Part shown: positions 15,425-24,526 of the stretch, piece by piece
Position numbering within the stretch: the stretch's first letter is position 1
How the letters are laid out: each line of letters begins with the position of its first letter
Translations under genes and position numbers: made by a program
From: Dethiobacter sp.
GTDB lineage: Bacteria; Bacillota_D; Dethiobacteria; Dethiobacterales; Dethiobacteraceae
Assembly (NCBI GenBank): GCA_018333395.1
Contig: JAGXSQ010000158.1
Location: 1-27,403 of the forward strand
DNA: 27,403 bases
Direction of reading: 5' to 3'
The notes under the pieces: model-generated
Seen by the model: only the letters and a program-made list of their open reading frames with translations
Told to the model about the DNA's origin: nothing
The model's database searches: none

Positions 15425-16777
15425 TTATTTTTTATTCATTGTTAAGCGGCAGATAAAAAAGCCGTCTACGCCGTGGAGGTGAGGGTAAAGGTGGACGCCA
15501 GCCGACCCGGCCGACTCGCGCCAGGGTTCCGGAAGGTAGGGGCGAATATCCTCCGCACGGAAGGCAGGATGTTCGGCAAGAAACGACGCTACCACGTCCT
15601 CCGTTTCCTCCGGTTCATTAGTGCAGGTGCTGTAGATAATGCTCCCGTCCGGACGGAGCACAGTAGCGGTCGCCCTCAGCATGGTCCGCTGCAGGGTGGC
15701 CAATTCCGCCAGTTCCGCCTCCTGACGGCGCCACTTCAGGTCCGGTTTGCGCCTGATAACACCAAAGCCAGAGCAGGGGACGTCGAGCAAAATGCGGTCA
15801 AACTGGCCAATCTGTGTGCCTGGGCTTTCCCGGGCGTCCCGGAGGGCTGTGCGCACAATCGCCACGCCGAGGCGACGACAGTTGTTCTCTACCAGAGCCA
15901 GGCGGTGGGGGTAAATGTCAAGGGCGACAATTTCGCCCTTGTTTTGCATCAATTGCGCCAGGTGAGTGGTTTTGCCGCCAGGAGCGCTGCAGGCGTCCAA
16001 AACACGCTCTCCGGGTTGGGGATCCAGCGCTCGGGAAACAAGCATAGCACTCTCGCCCTGGATTTGGCACCACCCCTGCCGATAGGCGTCCAGACCGGTC
16101 AATTGGCCTCCTGTTTGCAAAAGTACGCCTTCGGAGGTTATCCCGCTCTCTGCAGCCGCTACCCCTTCCCCAGCCAACGCCGCCAGCAGACCTTCCCTGG
16201 TAATTTTGAGCGTGTTGACCCGCAACGAAACGGGAGCAGGCCGGTTATTGGCCGCCAGCAACGCTTCCGCTACCTGAGCGCCAAAGCGTTTAAGCCAACG
16301 CTTCACCAACCACTCCGGGTGCGCGTATCGCAAAGACAGGAACGCGACTTCATCCTGCTCCCTTTCGGGCCAAGTCAGACTGTTTTTTTTGCGTAGCGCC
16401 CCGCGTAGCACGCCATTAACAAAGGGTGCCAGCGCCCTCTTTTTGCTTTTCTTGACCAGTTCCACCGTCGTATGGACGGCCGCCGCCTGCGGCACACGGT
16501 CCAGGTAAAAAAGCTGGTAAAAACCGATGCGCAGAATGTCCGGCAACGGTTTATCCAGCTTAGCGACGGAACGGCCGGCAACCTGCTCGATTAGCCAGTC
16601 CAGTGTAGACTTGTACGTAGTGACGCCATAGGCAATTTCGGCCGCCAGCCTCCTGTCACGTTGGTCCGGTACGCTTGGCAAGACCTCGGCGAGAGCAAGG
16701 TTAATAAACGCTCCCTCCGCTACGCGAGTCAGGGCCAGCATGCTCGCCTCTCTGGCCTCCAGCTTTCTTTTGGTCAT
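15425..16777 (-). CDS. rsmB: 16S rRNA (C967-C5) methyltransferase RsmB
   Basis: RsmB (Sun/Fmu) methylates C967 of 16S rRNA. The 450-residue protein has an N-terminal NusB-like RNA-binding domain (about 1-140) and a Rossmann methyltransferase domain. SAM motif I is VLDACSAPGGKTTHLAQL. The two catalytic cysteines lie in DVPCSGFG and IIYSTCTNEPEE. ATG 16777 gives the usual start (MTKRKLEAREASMLAL) and follows the stop of the zinc peptidase gene by 6 bases; TTG 16783 is an alternative. Confidence 0.95.
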   Translation of the reverse strand: MTKRKLEAREASMLALTRVAEGAFINLALAEVLPSVPDQRDRRLAAEIAYGVTTYKSTLDWLIEQVAGRSVAKLDKPLPDILRIGFYQLFYLDRVPQAAAVHTTVELVKKSKKRALAPFVNGVLRGALRKKNSLTWPEREQDEVAFLSLRYAHPEWLVKRWLKRFGAQVAEALLAANNRPAPVSLRVNTLKITREGLLAALAGEGVAAAESGITSEGVLLQTGGQLTGLDAYRQGWCQIQGESAMLVSRALDPQPGERVLDACSAPGGKTTHLAQLMQNKGEIVALDIYPHRLALVENNCRRLGVAIVRTALRDARESPGTQIGQFDRILLDVPCSGFGVIRRKPDLKWRRQEAELAELATLQRTMLRATATVLRPDGSIIYSTCTNEPEETEDVVASFLAEHPAFRAEDIRPYLPEPWRESAGSAGVHLYPHLHGVDGFFICRLTMNKK

Positions 16778-16783
16778 CAGCAA

Positions 16784-17482
16784 TCAGTCTCTTTGGCCCA
16801 TATTGCGAAGCAAGATCAGGCGGATAAGCTGGGAAACGGCCACGGCAGTAGCCGCAATGTAGGTCAGGGCAGCCGCATTCAGCACCTGCCGGGTGGGAGC
16901 TACCTCATCACGCGAAAGATAGCCTGCGCCTTCCAGTAGCGCTACTGCCCGGTTGGAGGCGTTGAATTCCACCGGCAACGTCACGAGCTGGAAAACGACG
17001 GCAAAGGCAAAAAAGAGAATGCCCAAATCCATCAGCCAGCCAAGCCCTCCCTGTGCAAAAATCAGGCCGACAAAAAAAAGCGGAAAGGCCATATGCGTGC
17101 CGATACTGGCCACGGGGAAAATGTTGTTGCGAAAAGCTAGAGGAATATAAGCATCCCCGTGCTGGATGGCATGCCCCGCCTCGTGAGCGGCAATGCCAAG
17201 TGCTGCTAGCGAGTTGCTCTGGTGGACGCCGGGAGAAAGGCGGACGACCCGACGACGTGGGTCGTAATGGTCGGTAAGGTGGCCCTTACCTATCTCCACC
17301 GCCACGTTAGTGAGGCCGGCATCATCAAGCAGTTTGCGAGCCACACGGGCACCGGTAACACCGGAGCGGGCCGCCACGCGGGAGTAGCGTTGGTAAGTGG
17401 ATTGCACGCGGCTCTGCGCCCAGAGGGCAAAAATCATCGCCGGAATAATCAAGACAAACGTCGCGTCAGGTAAAAACAACAT
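16784..17482 (-). CDS. YugP-like membrane zinc metallopeptidase
   Basis: The 232-residue protein belongs to the Zn_peptidase_2 (YugP) family. It has an N-terminal membrane helix (FVLIIPAMIFALWAQ), the zinc site HEAGH in GIAAHEAGHAIQHGD (about residues 98-112) and further helices in the C-terminal half (FPLFFVGLIFAQGG, ILFFAFAVVFQLVTL). A conserved Glu (FNASNRAV region) would be the distal helper in this family. The substrate is unknown; it is a stable member of this gene cluster in Clostridia. The ATG at 17482 has a GGAGGAG-type site upstream and the gene lies 18 bases after the DUF116 gene. Confidence 0.9.
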   Translation of the reverse strand: MLFLPDATFVLIIPAMIFALWAQSRVQSTYQRYSRVAARSGVTGARVARKLLDDAGLTNVAVEIGKGHLTDHYDPRRRVVRLSPGVHQSNSLAALGIAAHEAGHAIQHGDAYIPLAFRNNIFPVASIGTHMAFPLFFVGLIFAQGGLGWLMDLGILFFAFAVVFQLVTLPVEFNASNRAVALLEGAGYLSRDEVAPTRQVLNAAALTYIAATAVAVSQLIRLILLRNMGQRD

Positions 17483-17500
17483 GCTTTCTCCTCCTTACTT

Positions 17501-18217
17501 TTAGATAAAAAATCGGATCGCTTTCTCCACTGCCTGCAGGTCTATCGTTGTATTATGGCAGGGCCCATGCGGCCTGCCGTTGGTCACCCCGATTACCGGC
17601 AAACCAATGCAGTCCAAGATGCCGCTCGTCAGATCCCGCTCACACGCCACAGCCACGACAGCTTTAGGGCGTAGCGTTCTTACAGCTTCCCGCGCTAAGG
17701 TGCCACCGGTAGTGACCCGCAGGTGCACACCGTTCCTCTCGCACAAGGCGAGCATATCTCCTACCGGGCAACGACCGCAGCGGCTACAATTATCAGTAGT
17801 GGCCGTAATGCGCCGTGGGCATTCGCTATGCTGCAGACAGTGCGGTAAAAGCACCAGCAGGCGGTCAGGCGGCAGGCGTCCCCCCCGGCGCGCCCTGACC
17901 AGTTGGTTATTGACCTCCACAAACGAACTCTGAATCCGTTCCTGCGCAATCCTAAACCGCTGCCCGAGCCAGAGGACCATCGGGTAAAGCAGAGAAACGG
18001 TAAAATTTACCGGGCTGTCCAGCAGACGGAAAGAACGGGAGGAGAGAAGCGAAAGAACAATTCCCGCAAATCCCAGGCCCACTATCACGAGAACAACAAA
18101 CACCACGATAACGGCCGCTATCAGAATGTACCGCGCAAACCCCGGATCACGGTTAAAAAAAGTTAGCCAGGCATAAAGCAGCACAGCGGCACACAACAGC
18201 AGGATGAGGGCCACCAA
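17501..18217 (-). CDS. DUF116 family membrane protein with Cys clusters
   Basis: The 238-residue protein begins with two hydrophobic segments (about 1-20 and 30-58), then a soluble domain. The soluble part holds many cysteines in PHCLQHSECPRRI, NCSRCGRCPVGDML, ACERDL and GPCHNTTID, the DUF116 pattern, which suggests a metal or Fe-S site. Function is unknown, though the gene regularly lies between fmt and the YugP-like peptidase gene in Clostridia. The start is uncertain: TTG 18217 is the furthest upstream standard start codon and AAAAAGG lies before it. The true start could be the adjacent GTG. Confidence 0.85.
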   Translation of the reverse strand: MVALILLLCAAVLLYAWLTFFNRDPGFARYILIAAVIVVFVVLVIVGLGFAGIVLSLLSSRSFRLLDSPVNFTVSLLYPMVLWLGQRFRIAQERIQSSFVEVNNQLVRARRGGRLPPDRLLVLLPHCLQHSECPRRITATTDNCSRCGRCPVGDMLALCERNGVHLRVTTGGTLAREAVRTLRPKAVVAVACERDLTSGILDCIGLPVIGVTNGRPHGPCHNTTIDLQAVEKAIRFFI

Positions 18218-18266
18218 GCCCAGATACAGCCTTTTTTTGCTAGCCAGTTGTCACACCCCGCTTTCG

Positions 18267-19202
18267 TTAGGCACCAAAGACAGTCCCCTCAGGCAGGTAG
18301 TTTCCCCGCAAGTACTCAGCTGCAGTCATCGGCTTCCTGCCCGCCGGCTGGACTTTTTCCATCCGGTAAGTCCCTGTCCCGGCTGCCACCAAGATGACCC
18401 CGCCGGCAGTCGACAAAACCTGACCACACACCGGGCCTCCGCCGGGGCCGGGCGCACCGGTCAGGATTTTCAGCCGTTCTCCGCGGCAAAGAGTATATGC
18501 TCCCGGCTGCGGATTCATGCCGCGCACCAGGTTATGGACAGACGACGCCGCAGCGTGCCAGGCGATTCTTTCCTCTTCCGGAGAAAGAGGAGGCGCATAT
18601 GTCGCCAAGGCTGCGTCCTGCCTGACGCGTGTTGCTTTCCCGGACAAAATGTCAGACACGGCCCGCACAATGAGGCCTGCGCCAAGCGGTGACAATTTGT
18701 CATGCAAGTCTCCCGCCGTATCGAAAAGACCAACATGTACGGACTCCTGTAGCACCATAGCTCCGGTATCCATCCCGGCATCCATGTGCATAATGGTAAC
18801 GCCGCTTTCCGTCTCTCCATTGATTATCGCGCGATGGATAGGTGCAGCACCGCGGTAACGGGGCAGGAGCGAGGCGTGAATATTGAGGGCCGCTACTTTC
18901 GGCACTTCCAACACTTCCACCGGCAAAATCCTGCCGTAGGCCGCCGTAACCAGAAAGTCCGGGCAAAAACCGGTCAGCTGTGCCAGAAATCCGCTGTCCT
19001 GGATTTTTTTCGGCTGCAGAACAGGCAACCCCAGGCTGTGGGCCGCTTTTTTAATCGGTGGTGATGTTGTTTTCTGCCCGCGGCCGCCCGTCCTGTCCGG
19101 CTGTGTCACCACGGCCACCACGGTGTAGGCCTCGTGCAATGCCAAGAGTGCCGGAACAGCAAAATCCGGCGTCCCCAGAAAAACAAGGCGCGTCTCCCTC
19201 AT
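18267..19202 (-). CDS. fmt: Methionyl-tRNA formyltransferase
   Basis: Fmt transfers a formyl group from 10-formyl-THF to Met-tRNAfMet for translation initiation. The 311-residue protein shows RLVFLGTPDFAVPALLAL at the N-terminus, the catalytic region NIHASLLPRYRGAAPIHRA (Asn/His) and GVTIMHMDAGMDTGAMV. A C-terminal OB-like domain starts near residue 205. Its ATG overlaps the def stop as ATGA, so it is translationally coupled to peptide deformylase, its functional partner. Confidence 0.96.
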   Translation of the reverse strand: MRETRLVFLGTPDFAVPALLALHEAYTVVAVVTQPDRTGGRGQKTTSPPIKKAAHSLGLPVLQPKKIQDSGFLAQLTGFCPDFLVTAAYGRILPVEVLEVPKVAALNIHASLLPRYRGAAPIHRAIINGETESGVTIMHMDAGMDTGAMVLQESVHVGLFDTAGDLHDKLSPLGAGLIVRAVSDILSGKATRVRQDAALATYAPPLSPEEERIAWHAAASSVHNLVRGMNPQPGAYTLCRGERLKILTGAPGPGGGPVCGQVLSTAGGVILVAAGTGTYRMEKVQPAGRKPMTAAEYLRGNYLPEGTVFGA

Positions 19203-19684
19203 CGCTCTTCACCGGGCTTGTTCTCTTCTTCTTCCACAAAGCGGATAACCCGGTCCACAAAAAGCACCCCATCTAGGTGGTCAATCTCGTGTTGCAGCGC
19301 CCTGGCCAGAAGCCCTCTTGCACAAAGCTCCACAGTTTTCCCTTCCTGGTCGAACGCCCGCAGTGTTATCTGGTAATCGCGCTCTACTTCCCCGGCTATG
19401 CCGGGAAAGCTGAGACACCCTTCTATGTCCTTTTCCCGGCCTTCCCGACTGGTAACTTTCGGGTTAACCAGTTTTAGCAAGCCATGTTCGTCTCGAACGT
19501 CTACTACAATCACGCGCTTACTGATACCGACCTGCGGCGCGGCTAGCCCCACGCCCTGCACACTGTACATCGTTTCGGCCATGTCCGCCAGCAGCGTTTG
19601 CAGTTGCGGCGTGATTTCTTTTACTTCTTTGGCCATTTCCCGCAGTGCCTGGTCGCCTGTTTGGCGAATGATGCGCACAGCCAT
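19199..19684 (-). CDS. def: Peptide deformylase
   Basis: Def removes the N-formyl group from new proteins. The 161-residue enzyme has the three family motifs: GVGLAAPQVGISK, EGCLSFPGIAG (metal Cys) and QHEIDHLDGVLFVD (metal-binding HExxH). It is close to the short Gram-positive/type 1-like form without a long C-terminal extension; the last residues are acidic (EEEENKPGEE). ATG 19684 is preceded by GGGAGGAG. It lies 18 bases after priA and overlaps fmt by 4 bases. Confidence 0.96.
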   Translation of the reverse strand: MAVRIIRQTGDQALREMAKEVKEITPQLQTLLADMAETMYSVQGVGLAAPQVGISKRVIVVDVRDEHGLLKLVNPKVTSREGREKDIEGCLSFPGIAGEVERDYQITLRAFDQEGKTVELCARGLLARALQHEIDHLDGVLFVDRVIRFVEEEENKPGEER

Positions 19685-19702
19685 GCTTTGGCTCCTCCCA
19701 GT

Positions 19703-22078
19703 TTACAACAAGTTTTGTGGGTCCACATCCACCGTCAGACGCACCTCGCCTGCCAGCGGGTTATCTCGGAAAAGAGCTACCGCCTCCTTGGACACGGATA
19801 GTAGCGTCTCCAACTCAAAACCACGCGCTACCACCTGCCAGCGAAACTGCCCCCGCAACTTGGCCAGCGGACACGGCGACGGGCCGAGAGCATCCACCTG
19901 TGGCTCAAGTATATCGGGTAGAAACTCAGCAGCCCTAATAACATCTTCCTCCTTGCCCCCGGAGATCACAAAACGGACCAAGCGGCTAAAAGGCGGGTAC
20001 TCCAGTTCCTGACGTGCAGCCAGCTCCTGGCGGTAGAATCCCTCAAAATCATGAGTTTTCGCCGCCTGGACAGCATAGTGGTCAGGGGCATAAGTCTGGA
20101 TAATGACCCTGCCACCCGCCTCTCCCCGACCGGCGCGACCGGCCACCTGTGTCAGCAATTGAAAGGTGCGTTCCCCGGCACGGAAGTCAGGCAGGTTCAG
20201 CGCCGTATCTGCCGTAATGACACCTACCAGGGTTACATTCGGGAAATCAAGCCCTTTGGCCACCATCTGCGTGCCCACCAGCACCTGATATTCGCCGCGC
20301 CGGAAAGAGGCCAGAATCTGCCGATGCGCACCCTTACGCGCCGTAGCATCAGCATCGAGTCGAGCCAGCCGCAACGAGGGGAAATGTTTTTGCAATTCTT
20401 CCACCACCCGTTGCGTTCCCGTGCCGAAATGGCGAATGTAGCGCCCGGCACACGCCGGACAGACGAGGGGATAAGGCTCTTGGTGCTCACAGTAATGACA
20501 GCGTAGCTGCTCGTCCGTAACATGAAATTTTAAGGCCAACTGGCAGGCAGGACAACGCAGGACGAACCCACATTCCCGGCAAAGCACAAAGGTAGCATAA
20601 CCTCTTCTGTTTAAGAGGATAATGGCCTGACGGCCAGCGGCCTGCGTATTGGCCAAGGCAGCCAACAACGCCCGGCTAAATACACTGCGATGCCCTTCTT
20701 TCATCTCCCGCCGCAAATCCACAATTTCCACCGGGGGCAGCGGCCTATCATGGATCCGGTTCGGCAGTCGAGAAAGCACATAATCCCCTTTCTCCGCTAG
20801 GCAGTAGGACTCCAAGGAAGGGGTAGCGCTGCCCAGCAGCAGCACGGCGCGGTGCTGCTGCGCCCGCCACAGCGCTACATCTCGGGCGTGGTAGCGTGGC
20901 GTTTCTTCCTGCTTGTAGGAGTGCTCGTGTTCCTCATCTAGAACAATCAAACCAAGTTCTGAGAGAGGCGCAAATACTGCCGAACGTGCTCCCACCACCA
21001 CCATAGCCTCACCGGACGCCACCCGCCGCCATTCATCATAACGTTCCCCCGCAGAGAGGCGGCTGTGCAGGACGGCCACCCAATCGCCAAAGCGCGACGT
21101 AAAGCGGTCAATCATCTGCGGTGTCAGTGAGATTTCCGGCACAAGGACAATGCTGCCCTTCCCTGCGGCTAAAACTTCTTCAATGGCCTGCAGGTAGACT
21201 TCCGTCTTACCGCTACCGGTTACGCCGTGCAACAGGATATTGCACGGGGCGTTGCCCTTCATTCCTGCTCTGATAGCAGTAAGAGCATGTTCTTGCTCCG
21301 CTGTTAGCAACGGGGCTGAGGCGTAAGACGCATCACACCCACCGGCGGGCCGGCGGTTGACCGATACCTCAGTGATTGCCACAAGGCCTTTTTGCACCAG
21401 CGAACGCAATGTAGACGGGCCAATGCCGAGTGCCGCTAGCCTACCGGCAGACAGCGGCCCGCGTTCGCTAAGCTGTGTCAACGCCAGTAGCTGTTTGTAG
21501 CCCGTCACCCCGGCAGCCGGTCCTCCCTCCGTTAGGGAGACCATCCGCTCAAGTTTGGCCCGTATACCGCCGCGCTCCTCGTCGCTTACGCTAATTATAC
21601 CGCTCTGCCGCCAGCGTTGCAACAGTCGGGCGCTTTTAAGCTCCGGGTACTGCCGCAACCACTGAGCGAGCGGCAGGCGCCCCTTGGCCCGCAAAAACGC
21701 TAAGGCAGGCGCTTCTTCTTCTCCCCGTCCCGTATAAACCACCCATTTCCTGTTTGTCCAACGGGCAGGTGCCGGCACCATCGCCTGCAGGAAATCGAGC
21801 CTGCGGCACAAAAATCTTCCCGCCCCCCACTCTGCGAGTGCCAATAGTTCAGCAGTCAGTAGCGGCTCTTCATCCAAAACTTGTTCGATCTCTTTAATTT
21901 CTCCGGTCAAAGCGTCAGGCGACAGACCCACACAGTACCCGGCCACCCGCCGCCCACCAAAAGGCACAACCACCCGGCTTCCCACCTTCAGCTTCAGACG
22001 AGCAGGCACCCGGTAAGTAAAAGGTCTATCAACAGCATCGCTATGAATAGCAACAATTATCTGGACAAAAATTTCCAT
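19703..22078 (-). CDS. priA: Primosomal protein N' (replication restart helicase)
   Basis: PriA is the 3'-5' helicase that reloads replication forks. The 791-residue protein has an N-terminal DNA-binding domain (FVQIIVAIHSDAVDRPFTY onward), a winged-helix region, Walker A GVTGSGKTEVYLQAI, the DEEH box (LIVLDEEHEHSYKQEE), a zinc-binding region with repeated CxxC pairs (CRECGF, CPAC, CHYC, CPAC) and helicase motifs V-VI (GTQMVAKGLDF, QVAGRAGRG). ATG 22078 is chosen because GGAGG is 5 bases upstream; a GTG at 22096 would put the site inside the gene. An intrinsic terminator lies 60 bases upstream, so it probably has its own promoter. Confidence 0.96.
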   Translation of the reverse strand: MEIFVQIIVAIHSDAVDRPFTYRVPARLKLKVGSRVVVPFGGRRVAGYCVGLSPDALTGEIKEIEQVLDEEPLLTAELLALAEWGAGRFLCRRLDFLQAMVPAPARWTNRKWVVYTGRGEEEAPALAFLRAKGRLPLAQWLRQYPELKSARLLQRWRQSGIISVSDEERGGIRAKLERMVSLTEGGPAAGVTGYKQLLALTQLSERGPLSAGRLAALGIGPSTLRSLVQKGLVAITEVSVNRRPAGGCDASYASAPLLTAEQEHALTAIRAGMKGNAPCNILLHGVTGSGKTEVYLQAIEEVLAAGKGSIVLVPEISLTPQMIDRFTSRFGDWVAVLHSRLSAGERYDEWRRVASGEAMVVVGARSAVFAPLSELGLIVLDEEHEHSYKQEETPRYHARDVALWRAQQHRAVLLLGSATPSLESYCLAEKGDYVLSRLPNRIHDRPLPPVEIVDLRREMKEGHRSVFSRALLAALANTQAAGRQAIILLNRRGYATFVLCRECGFVLRCPACQLALKFHVTDEQLRCHYCEHQEPYPLVCPACAGRYIRHFGTGTQRVVEELQKHFPSLRLARLDADATARKGAHRQILASFRRGEYQVLVGTQMVAKGLDFPNVTLVGVITADTALNLPDFRAGERTFQLLTQVAGRAGRGEAGGRVIIQTYAPDHYAVQAAKTHDFEGFYRQELAARQELEYPPFSRLVRFVISGGKEEDVIRAAEFLPDILEPQVDALGPSPCPLAKLRGQFRWQVVARGFELETLLSVSKEAVALFRDNPLAGEVRLTVDVDPQNLL

Positions 22079-22137
22079 CCTGCCTCCGCAATACACTGCT
22101 GTTCTTGTCCGCTCCCCCCCGTTGCCGCTGCGCTTAG

Positions 22138-22164
22138 AAAAAGCCTACGGACATTGCCGCAGGC
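22138..22164 (-). terminator. Intrinsic terminator after Spo0E-like gene
   Basis: On the minus strand GCCTGCGG (22164-22157) pairs with CCGTAGGC (22150-22143) around a 6-base loop, with one G-U pair, and is followed by TTTTT (22142-22138). It covers the last codons of the Spo0E-like gene and ends 60 bases before the priA start. Confidence 0.7.
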
Positions 22165-22324
22165 CATCTTCTCTGTTACTATTTTTCTGCCTCATGTATT
22201 CTACCACCATTTCATCAAGCCGTCGGCTCTGCCGAAGCGTCCCTTCATAATCCAGGCCATTCAAGCGAACAACCTCATGCAACCGCAACCTTTGCGCCTC
22301 CAAGCGTAACCATTGCCGGCACAC
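22145..22324 (-). CDS. Spo0E-like sporulation regulatory protein
   Basis: This 59-residue protein reads LRLHEVVRLNGLDYEGTLRQ and then SRRLDEMVVEYMRQK. That is the helix-loop-helix pattern of Spo0E-like phosphatases ('..l...G.....v...S..LD..i..y.'), including the SxxLD motif whose Asp/Arg region acts on Spo0A~P. In spore formers these proteins dephosphorylate Spo0A and delay sporulation. I chose GTG 22324 because AAGGGGGAG lies 6 bases before it and the length then fits the family (about 50-60); a TTG at 22366 would add 14 poor-looking residues. A terminator overlaps its stop. Confidence 0.7.
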   Translation of the reverse strand: MCRQWLRLEAQRLRLHEVVRLNGLDYEGTLRQSRRLDEMVVEYMRQKNSNREDGLRQCP

Positions 22325-22462
22325 GTTTAACTCCCCCTTGTTCACGCTACTTGTCACTAGTTGCAAGATTCAACAAGTAGGCGCAATTTCCTGCTTGTCT
22401 TTGTCAGTAGAGAGCGTATTTTGTTTTTTTTACTCAGATCACCTAGTTTTGTGGATCGATGC

Positions 22463-23671
22463 TCAGTAGTCACTGGGATTGCCCAGATACTTTTGCCGGA
22501 GTTCTTCCAAGATGATCCGGGAAACATCTGCTTTTGGCAACAGCGGCAATTCCTTCTCCGTCCCGTCCCGGAAAATCAAGCGCACCACGTTGGTATCCAC
22601 ATCAAACCCGGCCCCTTCCCGGGTCAGGTCATTGGCTACAATCAGATCCAGGCTTTTGGCGGCCAGCTTACTCTGTGCATTCTGGCGGACATTTTCAGTT
22701 TCAGCGGCAAAGCCTACCAGAAGCTGCTTCTTTTTGCGCCGGCCAAGCTCCGCCAAGATATCGGGGTTTTTCACCAGGGAGATGCTCAGCTCGCCACCCT
22801 TTTTTATTTTTTGGCTACTGGCGGCAGCGGGACGGTAGTCAGCCACGGCGGCGGCCTTGACGACCACATCAATCCCCTCAAAACGATCCAGCACCGCCTC
22901 CAACATCTCTTGCGCTGTAGTCACTCTGACTACCTGTACGCCGGCCGGCGGCGGCAGACTGACCGGCCCTGTGACAAGGGTCACGTCGGCGCCCTGCTCT
23001 GCGGCAGCACGAGCCAACGCATACCCCATCTTGCCGCTGGAATGGTTGGACAGAAACCGGACCGGGTCGAGCGCCTCGCGCGTTGGCCCGGCAGTAATGA
23101 GAAACCGCTTGCCACGCCATTTTTGGCTCACCAGCAGAAGGTCCCTGACAACAGCAAAAATTTCTTCGGTGGGAGCCATGCGGCCACACCCGACATCGCC
23201 ACAGGCCAGTTCCCCCTCTGCTGGGCCGACAAAGAAAAAACCCCGGCCAGCCAAGGCGGCTACATTAGCTTGGACGAGCGGGTTACCCCACATGGCCTCA
23301 TTCATAGCCGGAGCCAAAAGAATGGGAGAGCGGGCCGCCAGCACCGTGGTGGTCAGCAGGTCGTCGGCGATACCTGACGCGATTTTCCCCAAGCAGTTAG
23401 CAGTGGTCGGGGCGATAACTTGCAGGTCTACTTCCTGGGCCAGTCCGACATGGGTCACGCTATAGCAGTCATCGGCGGCAAAAAGGTCCTGATAGACACG
23501 GTGGCCGCTGACAGTCTGGAAAGTCAGCGGCGTGACAAAACGACAGGCTGCCGCCGTCATCACCACCCGGACCATCGCACCAGCTCTGACAAGCAGACGG
23601 CATAGTTCCACCGCCTTATAAGCAGCAATCCCGCCCGTCACCCCAAGAACAAGGCGCTTGCCATGAAGCAT
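22463..23671 (-). CDS. coaBC: Bifunctional phosphopantothenoylcysteine decarboxylase/synthetase
   Basis: CoaBC makes 4'-phosphopantetheine from phosphopantothenate and cysteine for CoA synthesis. The 402-residue protein has an N-terminal FMN-dependent CoaC part (LVLGVTGGIAAYKAVEL, THVGLAQEVDL, PAMNEAMW, LACGDVGCGRMA with the catalytic Cys) and a C-terminal CTP-dependent CoaB part from about 185 (FLITAGPTREALDPVRF, NHSSGKMGYALA). All signature residues seem present. ATG 23671 is preceded by AAGGGGTG. It follows rpoZ by 11 bases. Confidence 0.96.
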   Translation of the reverse strand: MLHGKRLVLGVTGGIAAYKAVELCRLLVRAGAMVRVVMTAAACRFVTPLTFQTVSGHRVYQDLFAADDCYSVTHVGLAQEVDLQVIAPTTANCLGKIASGIADDLLTTTVLAARSPILLAPAMNEAMWGNPLVQANVAALAGRGFFFVGPAEGELACGDVGCGRMAPTEEIFAVVRDLLLVSQKWRGKRFLITAGPTREALDPVRFLSNHSSGKMGYALARAAAEQGADVTLVTGPVSLPPPAGVQVVRVTTAQEMLEAVLDRFEGIDVVVKAAAVADYRPAAASSQKIKKGGELSISLVKNPDILAELGRRKKKQLLVGFAAETENVRQNAQSKLAAKSLDLIVANDLTREGAGFDVDTNVVRLIFRDGTEKELPLLPKADVSRIILEELRQKYLGNPSDY

Positions 23672-23682
23672 GACTTCACCCC

Positions 23683-23889
23683 TTATTTAACACCCGTTTT
23701 TATCCGCTCATAACTTATTTTCCCTTGGGCCAGTTCCTCCAGAGCCACAGAAACGTCTTTTGCTGAAGCTGCCTCAATCAGCGACGAACTGCCCTCATTC
23801 AGCTGTCGGGCGCGTTTGGCAGCCGTAATCACCAGCGTGTACTTGCTGTCTCCCCTGGTAATCAGGCGGTCGATAGAAGGATAAATCAT
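23683..23889 (-). CDS. rpoZ: RNA polymerase omega subunit
   Basis: The 68-residue protein matches omega: YPSIDRLITRGDSKYTLVIT then AAKRARQLNEG, with the conserved 'VA.eEl..GKI.Y' end (ALEELAQGKISYERIK). Omega helps assemble and stabilise RNA polymerase. Its ATG overlaps the gmk stop by 4 bases (ATGA), so the two genes are coupled. Confidence 0.95.
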   Translation of the reverse strand: MIYPSIDRLITRGDSKYTLVITAAKRARQLNEGSSSLIEAASAKDVSVALEELAQGKISYERIKTGVK

Positions 23890-24509
23890 GGTCTGCTTCC
23901 AATCCTCCCAGTGATAGCTTCAATTAGTGCGGCATTCCTTGCGGTACGACACTTTTCAGCCCGGATGATCGCCGCAATCTGGTCACGGGCTTTCTCTACA
24001 ACATCGTTAATTACTACATAATCGTACATGGGAGCCATAGCCACCTCCGCAGCGGCCGCCGACAGGCGACGCTGCAGCTTTTCAGGCGACTCGGTCCCTC
24101 GACCAAGTAAGCGGGCTTGTAGTTCCGCCTCCGAGGGAGGCAGAAGAAAAACAAATACGCCGGCTGGACAGCCTCCCTTAACCTGCAAAGCGCCCTGCGT
24201 ATCAATTTCCAGAATGACATCCTGCCCCGCCTCCAGCATATTTTGTACAGCCCGGCGCGGGGTACCGTAAAACTCGCCGTAAACACAAGCGTATTCCAGA
24301 AAGTCCTCGGCGCTGATACTCGCTAAAAATTCTTCCCTGCTAACAAAATAGTAATTAACCCCGTCCTGTTCGCCGACACGGGGTGGGCGAGTCGTTTTGG
24401 ATACTGACAGGACGAGTTCCGGGTACTGTGCCAGAAGGGCCCTGCATACCGTCCCCTTGCCTGCGCCCGATGGTCCGGAAATAACGATAAGCAACCCCTG
24501 CCTGGACAA
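23886..24509 (-). CDS. gmk: Guanylate kinase
   Basis: Gmk converts GMP and ATP to GDP and ADP. The 207-residue protein has P-loop GPSGAGKGTVCRALL, the GMP-binding TTRPPRVGEQDGVNYYFV region, YGEFYGTP and the lid-side RLLGRGTES arginines, and ends with the usual helix. The start is TTG 24509 with GGAGGGG six bases upstream. It lies 17 bases after remA and overlaps rpoZ. Confidence 0.96.
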   Translation of the reverse strand: MSRQGLLIVISGPSGAGKGTVCRALLAQYPELVLSVSKTTRPPRVGEQDGVNYYFVSREEFLASISAEDFLEYACVYGEFYGTPRRAVQNMLEAGQDVILEIDTQGALQVKGGCPAGVFVFLLPPSEAELQARLLGRGTESPEKLQRRLSAAAAEVAMAPMYDYVVINDVVEKARDQIAAIIRAEKCRTARNAALIEAITGRIGSRP

Positions 24510-24526
24510 ACGCTTCCCCTCCGGCC

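Noticed and set aside
15473..16396. Long plus-strand frame (307 residues) opposite rsmB
   Set aside because: It is antisense to a clear rsmB, has no family pattern or ribosome binding site, and reads as low-quality protein; it is a by-product of GC-rich codon use.
22361..23377. Plus-strand frame of 338 residues opposite coaBC
   Set aside because: Antisense to coaBC with all CoaBC motifs intact on the other strand; no start site or recognisable domain.
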